64,000 bases of DNA from contig NZ_MUHA01000023.1 in assembly GCF_002217355.1 (NCBI RefSeq), positions 1 to 64,000 of the forward strand, read 5' to 3'. The position numbers and the translations under genes were made by a program. Position 1 is the first letter of the stretch. Each line of letters begins with the position of its first letter. The notes beneath the pieces were generated by a model. The model searched no databases. It had not been told where the DNA came from and worked only from the letters and a program-made list of their open reading frames with translations. Shown here one piece after another: positions 36,713-46,233 of this stretch. The stretch comes from Flavobacterium oncorhynchi (GTDB taxonomy: Bacteria > Bacteroidota > Bacteroidia > Flavobacteriales > Flavobacteriaceae).

Positions 36713-38968
36713 ATGAATAAAATTAAATTATTTACGCTTTTAGTACTTGTATTATTTGTTGATTCAGTTTGTTTGGCACAGAAGAATCAACCCATAAAAC
36801 TATGGTATAAACAGCCAGCCGCGAAATGGTCTGCTGAGGCTTTACCTATTGGCAATGGACGGTTAGGAGCCATGTTTTTTGGTGGAGTAGAACGAGAAGT
36901 TATTCAGTTTAATGAACAAAGCCTTTGGTCGGGAGATAACAACTGGGATGGTGAATACGAAACAGGTGATCATGGATTTGGTTCATACCGCAATTTTGGA
37001 GAAATTATAATTGATTTTACAGACAAAAGTGCTTTTTCTAATTATTCTCGCTCACTTGATATTTCGACTGGGATTCATCAAACCGAATTTGTTCAAAATA
37101 AAGTAAAAGTCAGCCGTGAAGGTTTTGCCAGTTATCCAGATCAAGTAATGGTTTTTGAATATAAAGCTAATGGGAAGAATGTTTTTTCAGGAACTATTTC
37201 TCTTAATTCAGCTCAAGGAGCAATAAGCAAAGCTTCGATGAGCAGTATAAGTTTTATAGGAGAAATGCCAAATAATCTAAAATATGCAGCCAAACTGTTA
37301 GTACAAAATAAAGGAGGAAAAATACGCTTTGAAGGTGAAAATTTGATCTTTGAAAACTGTAATTCATTGACATTGATTTTAGATGCCCGAACAAATTATA
37401 AACCAGATTATAAATCAAATTGGCGAGGAGAAGATCCTATGCCGCGTATTGAAAAAGAATTGTCAACTGCAAAAAGCAAAGGTTACGAAAAACTTAGAGC
37501 AGCTCATTTAAAAGATTTGAGTTCGATACTAATGCGCGTTTATCTCAATATAGGAAGCTCTGATGCAGTTACTTCAACTTTGCCAACCGATGAACGTTTA
37601 AAAAAATATGCAGCTGGCGGAGTTGATCCTGATTTAGAAGAAACAATGTTTCAATATGGACGCTATTTATTAGCAAGCAGTTCTCGGCCTGGAGGCTTAC
37701 CAGCAAATTTGCAAGGTTTATGGAATGACAGCAACACACCTGCATGGGCAAGTGATTATCACAACAATATCAATATTCAAATGAATTATTGGGGAGTCGA
37801 ATCGACTAATTTATCAGAATGTCATTTGCCCTTGATTGATTTTATCGTTGCTGCTCAAGAACCGTGTCGTATAGCTACCCGCAAAGCTTTTGGAGAAAAA
37901 ACACGCGGCTGGACAGCTCGTACCAGTCAAAATATATTTGGCGGAAATGGCTGGGAATGGAATATACCTGCAAGCGCTTGGTATGCACAGCATGTCTACG
38001 AACATTGGGCATTTACTAAAGATAATGATTATTTACGTCGTACGGCATATCCTATTATTAAAGAAGTTTGCGAATATTGGGAAGATAATTTAAAAACGAT
38101 GCCAAATGGACAATTAATGGTTCCAAATGGATGGTCGCCTGAGCATGGTCCGCGTGAAGATGGAGTAATGATGGATCAGCAGCTAGTTTGGGATTTGTTC
38201 CAAAACTATCTAGACGCAGCCAAAGCACTTAGCATTGATAGTGATTATCAAAAGAAAGTGGCTGATATGCAAGCTCGTTTAGCACCAAATAAAATTGGAA
38301 AATGGGGACAGTTGCAAGAATGGCAAGTAGATCGCGATGATCCAAATGATGAGCATCGCCATACATCGCATCTTTTTGCGGTATATCCAGGACGTCAAAT
38401 CAGTAATACTATTACACCCGAATTAGCGAAAGGAGCTGTACTTTCATTACGCAGCCGAAGTGGAAATTTTGGAAAAAATGAAAACACACCTTTTACTGTT
38501 GAGTCTACTGTTGGTGACAGTCGTCGTTCATGGACTTGGCCTTGGCGTTGTGCGATTTGGGCGCGTTTGGGTGAAGGAGACCGTGCAGCCATTATGCTTC
38601 GTGGATTGCTTACATACAATACTTTACCTAATTTATTTTGCAATCATCCGCCGTTTCAATTAGATGGAAATTTCGGAATTACTGCTGCTATGGCAGAAAT
38701 GCTTATTCAAAGTCAAACAGACAAAATTCAATTGCTTCCTGCACTCCCAAAGAATTGGAAAAAAGGAGAAGCAAAAGGTTTATGTGCTAGAGGCGGGTTT
38801 GAAGTAGATATGAAATGGGACGAAGGTAAGTTGGTGAGCGCAAAAGTACTCTCAAAAGTTGGTGGAGTTTGTAAATTACAAAATGGCAGCAACAATATTG
38901 AAATCACAACACAGCCAGGTAAAAGTTATACGTTTAATGCAGAATTGAAAGAGATTAGTAAGAAGTAA
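36713..38968 (+). CDS. GH95 alpha-L-fucosidase, secreted
   Basis: A 751-residue protein with a signal peptide (about 1-22). The N-terminal beta domain starts LWYKQPAAKWSAEALPIGNG and carries NEQSLWSGD. The (alpha/alpha)6 catalytic domain keeps the GH95 residues: Asn352 and Asn354 in NNINIQMNYW, the acid Glu477 in GWSPEHGP and Asp651 in FQLDGNFG. GH95 inverting enzymes usually cleave alpha-1,2-fucose, and some act on alpha-1,3/1,4-fucose or galactose analogues. The length is slightly below many family members, but no catalytic part is missing. lutB starts 2 bases after its stop, so a periplasmic hydrolase is translated from the same mRNA as cytoplasmic lactate oxidation genes. This supports fucose as the shared substrate. 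Confidence 0.92.
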   Translation: MNKIKLFTLLVLVLFVDSVCLAQKNQPIKLWYKQPAAKWSAEALPIGNGRLGAMFFGGVEREVIQFNEQSLWSGDNNWDGEYETGDHGFGSYRNFGEIIIDFTDKSAFSNYSRSLDISTGIHQTEFVQNKVKVSREGFASYPDQVMVFEYKANGKNVFSGTISLNSAQGAISKASMSSISFIGEMPNNLKYAAKLLVQNKGGKIRFEGENLIFENCNSLTLILDARTNYKPDYKSNWRGEDPMPRIEKELSTAKSKGYEKLRAAHLKDLSSILMRVYLNIGSSDAVTSTLPTDERLKKYAAGGVDPDLEETMFQYGRYLLASSSRPGGLPANLQGLWNDSNTPAWASDYHNNINIQMNYWGVESTNLSECHLPLIDFIVAAQEPCRIATRKAFGEKTRGWTARTSQNIFGGNGWEWNIPASAWYAQHVYEHWAFTKDNDYLRRTAYPIIKEVCEYWEDNLKTMPNGQLMVPNGWSPEHGPREDGVMMDQQLVWDLFQNYLDAAKALSIDSDYQKKVADMQARLAPNKIGKWGQLQEWQVDRDDPNDEHRHTSHLFAVYPGRQISNTITPELAKGAVLSLRSRSGNFGKNENTPFTVESTVGDSRRSWTWPWRCAIWARLGEGDRAAIMLRGLLTYNTLPNLFCNHPPFQLDGNFGITAAMAEMLIQSQTDKIQLLPALPKNWKKGEAKGLCARGGFEVDMKWDEGKLVSAKVLSKVGGVCKLQNGSNNIEITTQPGKSYTFNAELKEISKK

Positions 38969-38970
38969 TT

Positions 38971-40344
38971 ATGAAGACAACCCATGCCGATTTAGCGGAA
39001 AAGTTTATAGCAGACGAGCCAAGAACCGATTGGCACGACGAAACTTTATGGTTTGTTCGTGAAAAACGAGACAAAGCTGCGCATGGTTTGCCTGAATGGG
39101 AGCAGCTGCGTGAATGGGGATCTCAGATTAAAAATGCTACACTTTCTAATCTTTCCAATTATTTAAAAGAATTTGAAGAAAAAGCTACTGCCAATGGCAT
39201 AAAAGTTCACTGGGCTTCAGATGCCAAAGAACACAATGAAATCGTTCATAAAATCATCAAAAAACACGGTATTCAGAAAATTGTGAAGAGCAAGAGTATG
39301 CTTACCGAAGAATGTCATTTGAATGAATATTTGCAGCATAACGGAATAGAAGTAGTGGATACAGATCTTGGAGAGCGAATTGTTCAATTCAGAAAAGAAC
39401 CGCCAAGTCATATTGTACTGCCTGCAATTCACCTAAAAAAAGAAGATGTTAGTGCCACTTTTCATGAGCATTTACAAACCCAAAAAGGAAATAATGATCC
39501 GCAATATTTAACCGAGGCAGCGAGACAACACTTGCGAAATAAGTTTGTAGAATCGGAATTGGCGATTACTGGAGTTAATTTTGCCATTGCAGAGACAGGC
39601 GGTTTCGTAGTTTGCACCAATGAAGGAAATGCTGATATGGGAGCACACACAGCACCTGTACACATTGCCTGCATGGGCTTTGAAAAATTGATTCCAAAAG
39701 CAGAGCATTTATCAGTGTTTTTGAGATTATTAGCCAGAAGTGCTACAGGTCAGCCTATCACAACTTATTCAAGTCATTTTCATAAACCTAGAGCGAATCA
39801 GGAAATGCATATTGTTATTGTAGATAATGGCCGCAGTAAACAACTTGGGAGAGAAGATTTTAGAAATTCCTTGAAATGCATTCGTTGTGCCGCATGTTTC
39901 AATACTTGTCCCGTATATCGCAGAAGCGGCGGACATAGTTATCATACTGCTGTTGCAGGGCCAATTGGTTCTATTCTGAATCCAAATTTAGATATGAAAG
40001 CCAATGCCGATCTGCCATTTGCTTCAACGTTATGCGGCAGCTGCAGTAATGTATGTCCAGTAAAAATTAACATCCACGAACAGTTATGGAAATGGAGACA
40101 AGTAATTGTTTCCGAAGGTTATGTTGCAGGAAGTAAAAAAATAGGCATGAAAGGAATGAATTTCCTATTCTCGAATCCTAAAATTTATCGTTTAATGGGA
40201 AAAGTTGGAAGAAAGAGCATGCAGTTATTCCCTTTTATGATAAACAATAAATTTAATGTTTGGTTCAAACAAAGAGAAATGCCAGTTCCTCCAAAAGATT
40301 CTTTTAGAGATTGGTATTTAAAGAATAAGAAAAGCCAAAACTAA
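38971..40344 (+). CDS. lutB: L-lactate oxidation iron-sulfur subunit LutB
   Basis: A 457-residue LutB/YkgF homologue. The N-terminal part is LUD-like, containing FAIAETGGFVVCTNEGNADM. A ferredoxin-type pair of clusters follows: CIRCAACFNTCPVY from Cys303 and CGSCSNVCPV from Cys355. It should carry electrons in the LutABC complex that oxidises L-lactate to pyruvate. Length and cysteines are complete. It starts 2 bases after GH95 and is followed by lutC after 20 bases. Confidence 0.92.
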   Translation: MKTTHADLAEKFIADEPRTDWHDETLWFVREKRDKAAHGLPEWEQLREWGSQIKNATLSNLSNYLKEFEEKATANGIKVHWASDAKEHNEIVHKIIKKHGIQKIVKSKSMLTEECHLNEYLQHNGIEVVDTDLGERIVQFRKEPPSHIVLPAIHLKKEDVSATFHEHLQTQKGNNDPQYLTEAARQHLRNKFVESELAITGVNFAIAETGGFVVCTNEGNADMGAHTAPVHIACMGFEKLIPKAEHLSVFLRLLARSATGQPITTYSSHFHKPRANQEMHIVIVDNGRSKQLGREDFRNSLKCIRCAACFNTCPVYRRSGGHSYHTAVAGPIGSILNPNLDMKANADLPFASTLCGSCSNVCPVKINIHEQLWKWRQVIVSEGYVAGSKKIGMKGMNFLFSNPKIYRLMGKVGRKSMQLFPFMINNKFNVWFKQREMPVPPKDSFRDWYLKNKKSQN

Positions 40345-40364
40345 AATACCAGAAAATATAAAAC

Positions 40365-40949
40365 ATGAGTGCAAGAGAAAACATATTGAATGCCATAGCA
40401 ATGAATCAGCCTGAATTTATTGAGATTCCTGTTATTGACAGCAGCGTTGTGATTCAGTATGATGATGTATATGCGCAGTTTAGAACAGTTTTAGAAAGTA
40501 TCGGTGGTAAGACGGAATTAATCGGTGATATTTCAGTGCTTAAAGAACAATTAATTCTTGATAAGCAGAGTGGGAGTTTTGTGATAAATGCAGTAGCTGA
40601 GCTTGGAAATGTAGATGAACAAGCCGCTTTTTTAACTGCATCTGAATTAGAAAAAGTAGAAAAAGCATATGTTAAAGGAACACTTGGAGTGGCAGAAAAT
40701 GGCGCTGTTTGGGTTTACGAAAGTCAAATGATAAACAGACTCGTTCCTTTTATTTGCCAGCATTTGGTTTTAGTAATAGAAAAAGAAAATCTTGTAGATA
40801 CTTTACATCAGGCTTATCAAAAACTGGATGTTTCGAAAGAAGGATTTGGTGCCTTTATAGCAGGGCCATCTAAAACTGCCGATATAGAGCAATCGTTAGT
40901 AATTGGGGCGCACGGAGCAAGAAGCGCTGTGATTTATGTTTTGGAATAA
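40365..40949 (+). CDS. lutC: L-lactate oxidation subunit LutC (LUD domain)
   Basis: A 194-residue LUD-domain protein of the LutC/YkgG family. Recognisable segments are LGVAENGAVWVYESQMINR and FGAFIAGPSKTADIEQSLVIGAHGARSA, the latter being the conserved C-terminal stretch. It is the third component of the lactate oxidation complex, placed 20 bases after lutB. The N-terminal part is somewhat diverged, as in other Bacteroidetes. Confidence 0.9.
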   Translation: MSARENILNAIAMNQPEFIEIPVIDSSVVIQYDDVYAQFRTVLESIGGKTELIGDISVLKEQLILDKQSGSFVINAVAELGNVDEQAAFLTASELEKVEKAYVKGTLGVAENGAVWVYESQMINRLVPFICQHLVLVIEKENLVDTLHQAYQKLDVSKEGFGAFIAGPSKTADIEQSLVIGAHGARSAVIYVLE

Positions 40950-41009
40950 TAGACAAGAATAATTATTTGAATAGATAAGACAAAGTATAATATATTAAAT
41001 AAGAATAAA

Positions 41010-41864
41010 ATGAAACTAATACGATTTGGAGAAGCCGGTAAAGAAAAACCGGGTATTTTAATAGATGAAAAAAGATTTGATGTATCTTCAATAGTAACAG
41101 ATTATAATGAAGCGTTTTTCGAAGAAAAGGGATTAGAAAAATTAAAAAAAGCATTAGAAAGTAATCCAGTTTTACCAGAAGTTGATGCTTCAGTTCGTTT
41201 AGGATCTCCTGTAGCACGACCTTCAAAAATAATTTGTATTGGATTAAATTATGTGGATCACTGTCATGAAACTAATGCACCGATTCCAGCAGAGCCGATT
41301 ATCTTTTTTAAATCAACAACTTCGCTGTGCGGACCAAATGATGATTTGATTATTCCAAAGAACAGCGAAAAAACCGATTGGGAAATTGAGCTGGCTTTTG
41401 TAGTAGGAAAAAAAGCAAGTTATGTAGAAGAAGCTGAAGCTTTAGATTATGTTGCAGGTTACGCTTTGCTTAACGACTACAGCGAAAGAGCTTTTCAAAT
41501 CGAACGCGGAGGACAATGGGCAAAAGGAAAAGGAAGCGACACATTTGCACCGCTTGGGCCATTTTTGGCAACGCAGGACGAAATTGAAGATGTGAATAAT
41601 ATACCAATGTGGTTAACCGTAAACGGGAAAAAATTTCAAAACAGTAACACCTCAAATTTAGTATTCAAAATTCCTTTTCTAGTGCATTATTTAAGTCAGT
41701 TTATGACACTGCTTCCAGGAGATATAATTAGTACTGGAACTCCGCCGGGTGTAGGTTTAGGAATAAAACCAGAACCTATTTATATCAAAGCAGGAGATGT
41801 GATCGAATTAGGTATGGATGGTTTAGGCAGCAGTAAGCAACATGCTGTAGCATACGCAAAATAA
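41010..41864 (+). CDS. FAH-family hydrolase, probable 2,4-diketo-3-deoxy-L-fuconate hydrolase
   Basis: A 284-residue fumarylacetoacetate-hydrolase-fold protein. Family segments are IICIGLNYVDHCHETN, the metal-binding WEIELAFVVG, YALLNDYSERAFQ, and STGTPPGVGLG near the C-terminus. It is often auto-annotated as ureidoglycolate lyase. In the non-phosphorylating fucose pathway this family splits 2,4-diketo-3-deoxy-L-fuconate into pyruvate and L-lactate. That fits its place 60 bases after lutC and in the same transcript as fucP, dehydratase and SDR. It supplies the substrate of LutABC. Substrate assignment is by context. Confidence 0.85.
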   Translation: MKLIRFGEAGKEKPGILIDEKRFDVSSIVTDYNEAFFEEKGLEKLKKALESNPVLPEVDASVRLGSPVARPSKIICIGLNYVDHCHETNAPIPAEPIIFFKSTTSLCGPNDDLIIPKNSEKTDWEIELAFVVGKKASYVEEAEALDYVAGYALLNDYSERAFQIERGGQWAKGKGSDTFAPLGPFLATQDEIEDVNNIPMWLTVNGKKFQNSNTSNLVFKIPFLVHYLSQFMTLLPGDIISTGTPPGVGLGIKPEPIYIKAGDVIELGMDGLGSSKQHAVAYAK

Positions 41865-41895
41865 ATTAATGGACCCTTTGGGTAAAATTAGTTAA

Positions 41896-42025
41896 AACAC
41901 ATAGAAACATAGATTTTGAAGCCTCAAAAAAAGACGTTTCATGTATCTAAAAGTTACAAATTTTATTTTGTGTAAGAAATGGATTTTATTTTGTCTAAAA
42001 TCTATGTTTCAATTTGTTAGATAAA
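41896..42025. repeat. Dispersed repeat A with inverted ends
   Basis: It starts AACACATAGAAACATAGATT and ends with near-complement AAAATCTATGTTTCAATTTG, so the unit is an imperfect inverted repeat. The AGACGTTTCA middle is shared with 30771-30846. It lies between the FAH hydrolase and first GH20 genes and may end the fucose operon transcript. Confidence 0.65.
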
Positions 42026-42046
42026 TTTATTATGTTTTTCTTTGAT

Positions 42047-42064
42047 GGTGTTATCGTACACACC
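42047..42064. promoter_or_regulatory. GGTGT-N8-ACACC inverted repeat before GH20
   Basis: GGTGTTATCGTACACACC has 5-base arms around a CG-centred spacer, 40 bases upstream of the first GH20 start. It may be a regulator site, but only one copy was seen. Confidence 0.3.
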
Positions 42065-42103
42065 AAGAGTTTATAATTTTAAAATAATTAAAAAATAGTA
42101 AAT

Positions 42104-43738
42104 ATGGTTAAGTCATTTCTTTTTTCGCTTCTGTTATGCTGCACATTATCGTTTGCACAAGAAGTGAATATTATCCCTCAGCCGGTAAAAGTTGTTAAAA
42201 ATGCTGGAAGTTTTGTGATTAATGCACAAACAAGTTTGGTTGCTGCTAATAAAGAAGATAATGCTTCGGCAGCTTTTTTAAATGCTTATTTATCTGATTA
42301 TTATGGTTTTGTATTGCCTGTAGTTAAAAAAGCAACTAAGAATTATATCAAATTATCAAGTCTTAAGGGCATTCAAGGACTTAAAGGAGAAGGATATAGT
42401 TTAAAATCTGATAAAAGTGGTGTTGAAATTATAGGAAATTCTCCTATTGGAACTTTCTACGGAATTCAAACTCTTATTCAGTTATTGCCTGTAGAAAAAA
42501 GCAACAATCTTGCAATAGCATCAGTAAATGTACAAGACGAACCTCGTTTTGCTTACAGAGGCGCGATGCTTGATGTTGGACGTCATTTTTTCTCGGTTGC
42601 TTTCGTTAAAAAGTATATTGATTATTTGGCATTGCATAAATTGAACTATTTTCATTGGCATTTAACCGAAGATCAAGGTTGGAGAATTGAAATTAAAAAG
42701 TATCCTAAACTTACTGAAATTGGGTCTAAACGAAATGGAAGCATCGTAGGAAGATATCCAGGTAAAGGAAGTGATAATACAGCAGAAGGTGGTTTTTATA
42801 CTCAAGAGGAAGTAAAAGATATTGTAAAATATGCTTCAGATAGATTTATTACAGTAATTCCAGAAATTGAAATGCCGGGACACAGCAGTGCAGCAATTGC
42901 GGCTTATCCTGAGTTGAGCTGTTTTCCTAATGAGAAAACCAATCTTCCTGCTAATATGATTTCAGATAAGAGTAAGCAAGAAATGGCCAACGGAAGAAAT
43001 AAGATCGTTCAAGAAACTTGGGGCGTACATGCAGATATTTTTGTTCCGACTGAAAATACTTTTAAATTCTTAGAAGATGTATTGGATGAAGTAATCGCTT
43101 TATTCCCTTCAAAATATATTCATATTGGAGGCGATGAAGCTCCAAAAGATGCTTGGAAAAAAAGCGAGTTCTGTCAGCAGATGATTAAAGAAAAAGGCTT
43201 AAAAGATGAGCACGGTCTTCAGAGTTATTTTATTCAACGCATCGAAAAATATGTGAATGCTAAAGGAAGAACCATAATTGGCTGGGATGAAATTTTAGAA
43301 GGTGGTTTGGCTCCAAATGCGATCGTAATGAGCTGGAGAGGCGAAGAGGGCGGAATTGCTGCAGCAAAAGAAAATCATCAGGTTATTATGACACCAGGAA
43401 GCCATGTTTATTTAGATCATTCGCAAACTAAAAACGAAAAAGAAGTTACTATTGGAGGGTTCTTGCCATTAGAAAAAGTATACAGCTATGAGCCAATTCC
43501 TAAAGAATTAAATGAGCAGCAGGCAAAATACGTTATGGGAGCGCAAGGAAATGTATGGACAGAATATATGGCAAATCCTGCCAAAGTAGAATACATGATA
43601 TTCCCTCGTTTAAGTGCCTTAAGTGAAGTTTTATGGTCTCCAAAAGATAAAAAAGATTGGTCTCAGTTTCAAACAAAAATTGAAACCATGAAAAAACGTT
43701 ATACCATGTGGGGAGCAAATTATTTTAAAGAGCAATAA
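42104..43738 (+). CDS. GH20 beta-N-acetylhexosaminidase, secreted
   Basis: A 544-residue protein with a signal peptide (about 1-18). A GH20b N-terminal domain begins VNIIPQPVKV. The GH20 barrel has YRGAMLDVGRHF, FHWHLTEDQGWR, PEIEMPGHS and the catalytic Asp344-Glu345 pair in IHIGGDEAPKDAW. It should remove terminal beta-GlcNAc (or GalNAc) from antennae or from the chitobiose end by substrate-assisted catalysis. It is followed by a terminator and a longer GH20 paralogue 120 bases on. The two share motif order but have different lengths and C-termini. Confidence 0.93.
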   Translation: MVKSFLFSLLLCCTLSFAQEVNIIPQPVKVVKNAGSFVINAQTSLVAANKEDNASAAFLNAYLSDYYGFVLPVVKKATKNYIKLSSLKGIQGLKGEGYSLKSDKSGVEIIGNSPIGTFYGIQTLIQLLPVEKSNNLAIASVNVQDEPRFAYRGAMLDVGRHFFSVAFVKKYIDYLALHKLNYFHWHLTEDQGWRIEIKKYPKLTEIGSKRNGSIVGRYPGKGSDNTAEGGFYTQEEVKDIVKYASDRFITVIPEIEMPGHSSAAIAAYPELSCFPNEKTNLPANMISDKSKQEMANGRNKIVQETWGVHADIFVPTENTFKFLEDVLDEVIALFPSKYIHIGGDEAPKDAWKKSEFCQQMIKEKGLKDEHGLQSYFIQRIEKYVNAKGRTIIGWDEILEGGLAPNAIVMSWRGEEGGIAAAKENHQVIMTPGSHVYLDHSQTKNEKEVTIGGFLPLEKVYSYEPIPKELNEQQAKYVMGAQGNVWTEYMANPAKVEYMIFPRLSALSEVLWSPKDKKDWSQFQTKIETMKKRYTMWGANYFKEQ

Positions 43739-43754
43739 TAACATGCAATAAATA

Positions 43755-43783
43755 AAAAGACAGCTCAATTTGGGCTGTCTTTT
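43755..43783 (+). terminator. Terminator after the first GH20 gene
   Basis: The 10-base stem AAAAGACAGC / GCTGTCTTTT with a 9-base loop lies 16 bases after the stop. The gene downstream probably has its own promoter or relies on readthrough. Confidence 0.8.
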
Positions 43784-43858
43784 GTTATTTGTCCAACTTC
43801 GAAGATCAAAACGAAATTTGATTTTCAAAAATTAACTTTTAGCTAATTCTATCAAATA

Positions 43859-46186
43859 ATGAAAACCACAAAAACAACCACAAACTTAATTATAACCGCT
43901 TTATTGGTATTTTCGATGCAATTGCAGGCGCAAAAGTCCGTTCATATAATACCACAGCCCGTTAGTTTAGAGATCAAACAAGGCAGTTTCTCCTTTGATA
44001 ATTCTACAGTTATAAAAGTAGATAAGAAAGATGCGGCTTCTGAAAAAGTAGTTCACTTTTTTAAAGAATATGTGAAACGGGTTACAGGATTTGAATTAAA
44101 CAATACTAAAACAAGTGGAAAAGAGATTGTTTTTAGTATCGAAAAAATCAAAGAAATTGGAGACGAGGGATATTTACTTTCTGTAAATCCAAAAGAAATT
44201 CATATCAGAGCCAATACATCCAAAGGATTATTTTATGGCGTACAATCTTTATTGCAGACACTGCCTTTTAGCCGTACAAATGATTTGGTTCAAATTCCAA
44301 GTATGGAAATAAAAGATTATCCTCGCTTTCAATGGAGAGGGATGATGTTAGATGTCAGCCGTCATTTTGCTTCTCCTGAATTGGTAAAAGAATTTATTGA
44401 TTTACTGGCAGCTTATAAAATGAATGTTTTTCATTGGCATTTAGTTGATGGTGCAGGCTGGCGTTTAGAAATTAAAAAATATCCTAAATTAACCCAACAA
44501 GCCGCTTGGCGAGTTGATGATTGGGGAAAATCATGGAATTGGGCTGAAATAGAGTTTAATGCCGACAGAAGTAAATCGACTTACGGCGGCTATTATACTC
44601 AAGAACAAGCAAAAGAGATTGTGGCTTATGCCAAAGCAAGAAATATTACAGTTGTGCCGGAGATAGAAATGCCAGGCCACTCTGAAGCTGCAATGGCGGC
44701 ATATCCTGAGTTATCATGTAATCCTAAAAATACTTTCGCACAATCAGGTAATTTTTTAGCCAGTAAAGTAGAAAGTAATTATTGTGCAGGAAACGATCAG
44801 GCTTTTACATTCTTGCAAGATGTATTAACAGAAGTGATGGCAATTTTCCCTTCAAAATATATTCATATTGGAGGAGACGAAGTAGACAAAACGAGCTGGA
44901 AACATTGTGCTAAATGTCAAGCGAGAATGAAAAAAGAGCAATTGAAAGACGAGAAAGAATTGCAAAGTTACTTTATTCGCAGAATGGAAAAATACTTAGT
45001 TTCGAATAACAGAAAAATGATTGGATGGGACGAAATTCTTGAAGGCGGATTAGCTCCAGAAGCAACTGTTATGAGCTGGCGCGGTGAAGCAGGAGGAATA
45101 GAAGCAGCTAAAATGGGACATGATGTTGTGATGACACCTGGTTCTCCTTACTATTTTGACCATTATCAAGGTGATCCTGAAACTGAACCTCTTGCGATAG
45201 GCGGATTTAACACGTTGAAAAAAGTATACAATTATGACCCAATTCCAGTAGAATTAACTACAGAAGATGCTAAACGTGTTTTGGGTGCACAAGCCAATTT
45301 ATGGACAGAATACATAAGTACCGCTGAACATGTTAAATATATGATTCTGCCTCGAATGCTTGCTTTGGCAGAAGTATTATGGTCTAAAAAAGAACAGCGT
45401 GATTGGAAAAACTTTGCCGAACGTTTGCAACCGCACCTAGAAGGTTTTGAGCAAAGAGGAATTCGTTATTCAAAAGGAAATTTCAAAGTAGATATTAAGC
45501 CAGTAGTCGAGAACAATAAACTTTTTATAGAACTCGATACAGATCAAATAGAGGCCGTAATTTATTATACAACTGACGGAAGTACACCATCTATAAGCAG
45601 TATTAAATATGAAAAGCCATTTGTAGTAAATAGTTCTATGACCGTAAAAGCAATCACGGTTATAAATAATAAAGTAGTTAGTGCAAAACCTGCAGAACAA
45701 TCTTTTACCTTTAATAAAGCAACTGGAAAAACAATAAGTTACACAAATGCCAACAGCACTCACTATCGTGCAAATGGAGTCAATACTTTGATTGATGGTT
45801 TTAGAGGTACAAAAGATATTGGCAAACAATGGCATGGTTTCAATGAAAATGATTTAATTGCTACTATAGATTTAGGAGAAAGTACATCAATAAGCAGTAT
45901 TACTTTGGGATGTATTCAAAATTGGAGCCAATGGATATTCCTGCCGCAATATGTAAAATTTGAAATATCTCAAGATGGTGTTACTTTTAAAGAAGTAAAA
46001 ACAGAGACGAACTCTATTGCAGCTTCTGAAAAGGACATTCTAATAAAAGACTTTACAGCTCAATTTGCATCGCAGAAAGCTAAGTTTGTCCGTGTTACAG
46101 CCAAGAATTTGGGGCAATGTCCTAAAGGCCATCCTGGAGAAGGACAATCAGCGTGGTTGTTTGTTGATGAAATTATGGTTGAGTAA
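43859..46186 (+). CDS. GH20 beta-N-acetylhexosaminidase with C-terminal chitobiase-like and discoidin-like domains
   Basis: A 775-residue secreted enzyme (signal peptide about 1-25). The GH20b domain starts at VHIIPQPVSL. The barrel has WRGMMLDVSRHF, FHWHLVDGAGWR and the catalytic Asp340-Glu341 in IHIGGDEVDKTSW. A beta-hexosaminidase C-terminal-type domain follows at about 540-620 (VIYYTTDGSTPS). An F5/8 type C (discoidin-like) carbohydrate-binding domain at about 640-775 contains QWHGFNENDLIATIDLG and FVRVTAKNLGQ. The extra modules suggest binding to a larger or surface glycan, complementing the smaller GH20. A terminator follows, marking the end of the glycan locus. Confidence 0.93.
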   Translation: MKTTKTTTNLIITALLVFSMQLQAQKSVHIIPQPVSLEIKQGSFSFDNSTVIKVDKKDAASEKVVHFFKEYVKRVTGFELNNTKTSGKEIVFSIEKIKEIGDEGYLLSVNPKEIHIRANTSKGLFYGVQSLLQTLPFSRTNDLVQIPSMEIKDYPRFQWRGMMLDVSRHFASPELVKEFIDLLAAYKMNVFHWHLVDGAGWRLEIKKYPKLTQQAAWRVDDWGKSWNWAEIEFNADRSKSTYGGYYTQEQAKEIVAYAKARNITVVPEIEMPGHSEAAMAAYPELSCNPKNTFAQSGNFLASKVESNYCAGNDQAFTFLQDVLTEVMAIFPSKYIHIGGDEVDKTSWKHCAKCQARMKKEQLKDEKELQSYFIRRMEKYLVSNNRKMIGWDEILEGGLAPEATVMSWRGEAGGIEAAKMGHDVVMTPGSPYYFDHYQGDPETEPLAIGGFNTLKKVYNYDPIPVELTTEDAKRVLGAQANLWTEYISTAEHVKYMILPRMLALAEVLWSKKEQRDWKNFAERLQPHLEGFEQRGIRYSKGNFKVDIKPVVENNKLFIELDTDQIEAVIYYTTDGSTPSISSIKYEKPFVVNSSMTVKAITVINNKVVSAKPAEQSFTFNKATGKTISYTNANSTHYRANGVNTLIDGFRGTKDIGKQWHGFNENDLIATIDLGESTSISSITLGCIQNWSQWIFLPQYVKFEISQDGVTFKEVKTETNSIAASEKDILIKDFTAQFASQKAKFVRVTAKNLGQCPKGHPGEGQSAWLFVDEIMVE

Positions 46187-46233
46187 GTGACAGTATAAAA
46201 AAGTAGAAAAACTTTTTAATTTGAATGATGTCT

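Noticed and set aside
45470..45835. 121-codon open frame on the minus strand within the second GH20 gene
   Set aside because: It is antisense to well-conserved chitobiase/discoidin domain sequence and its product is Cys/Ile/Tyr-rich with no family features.
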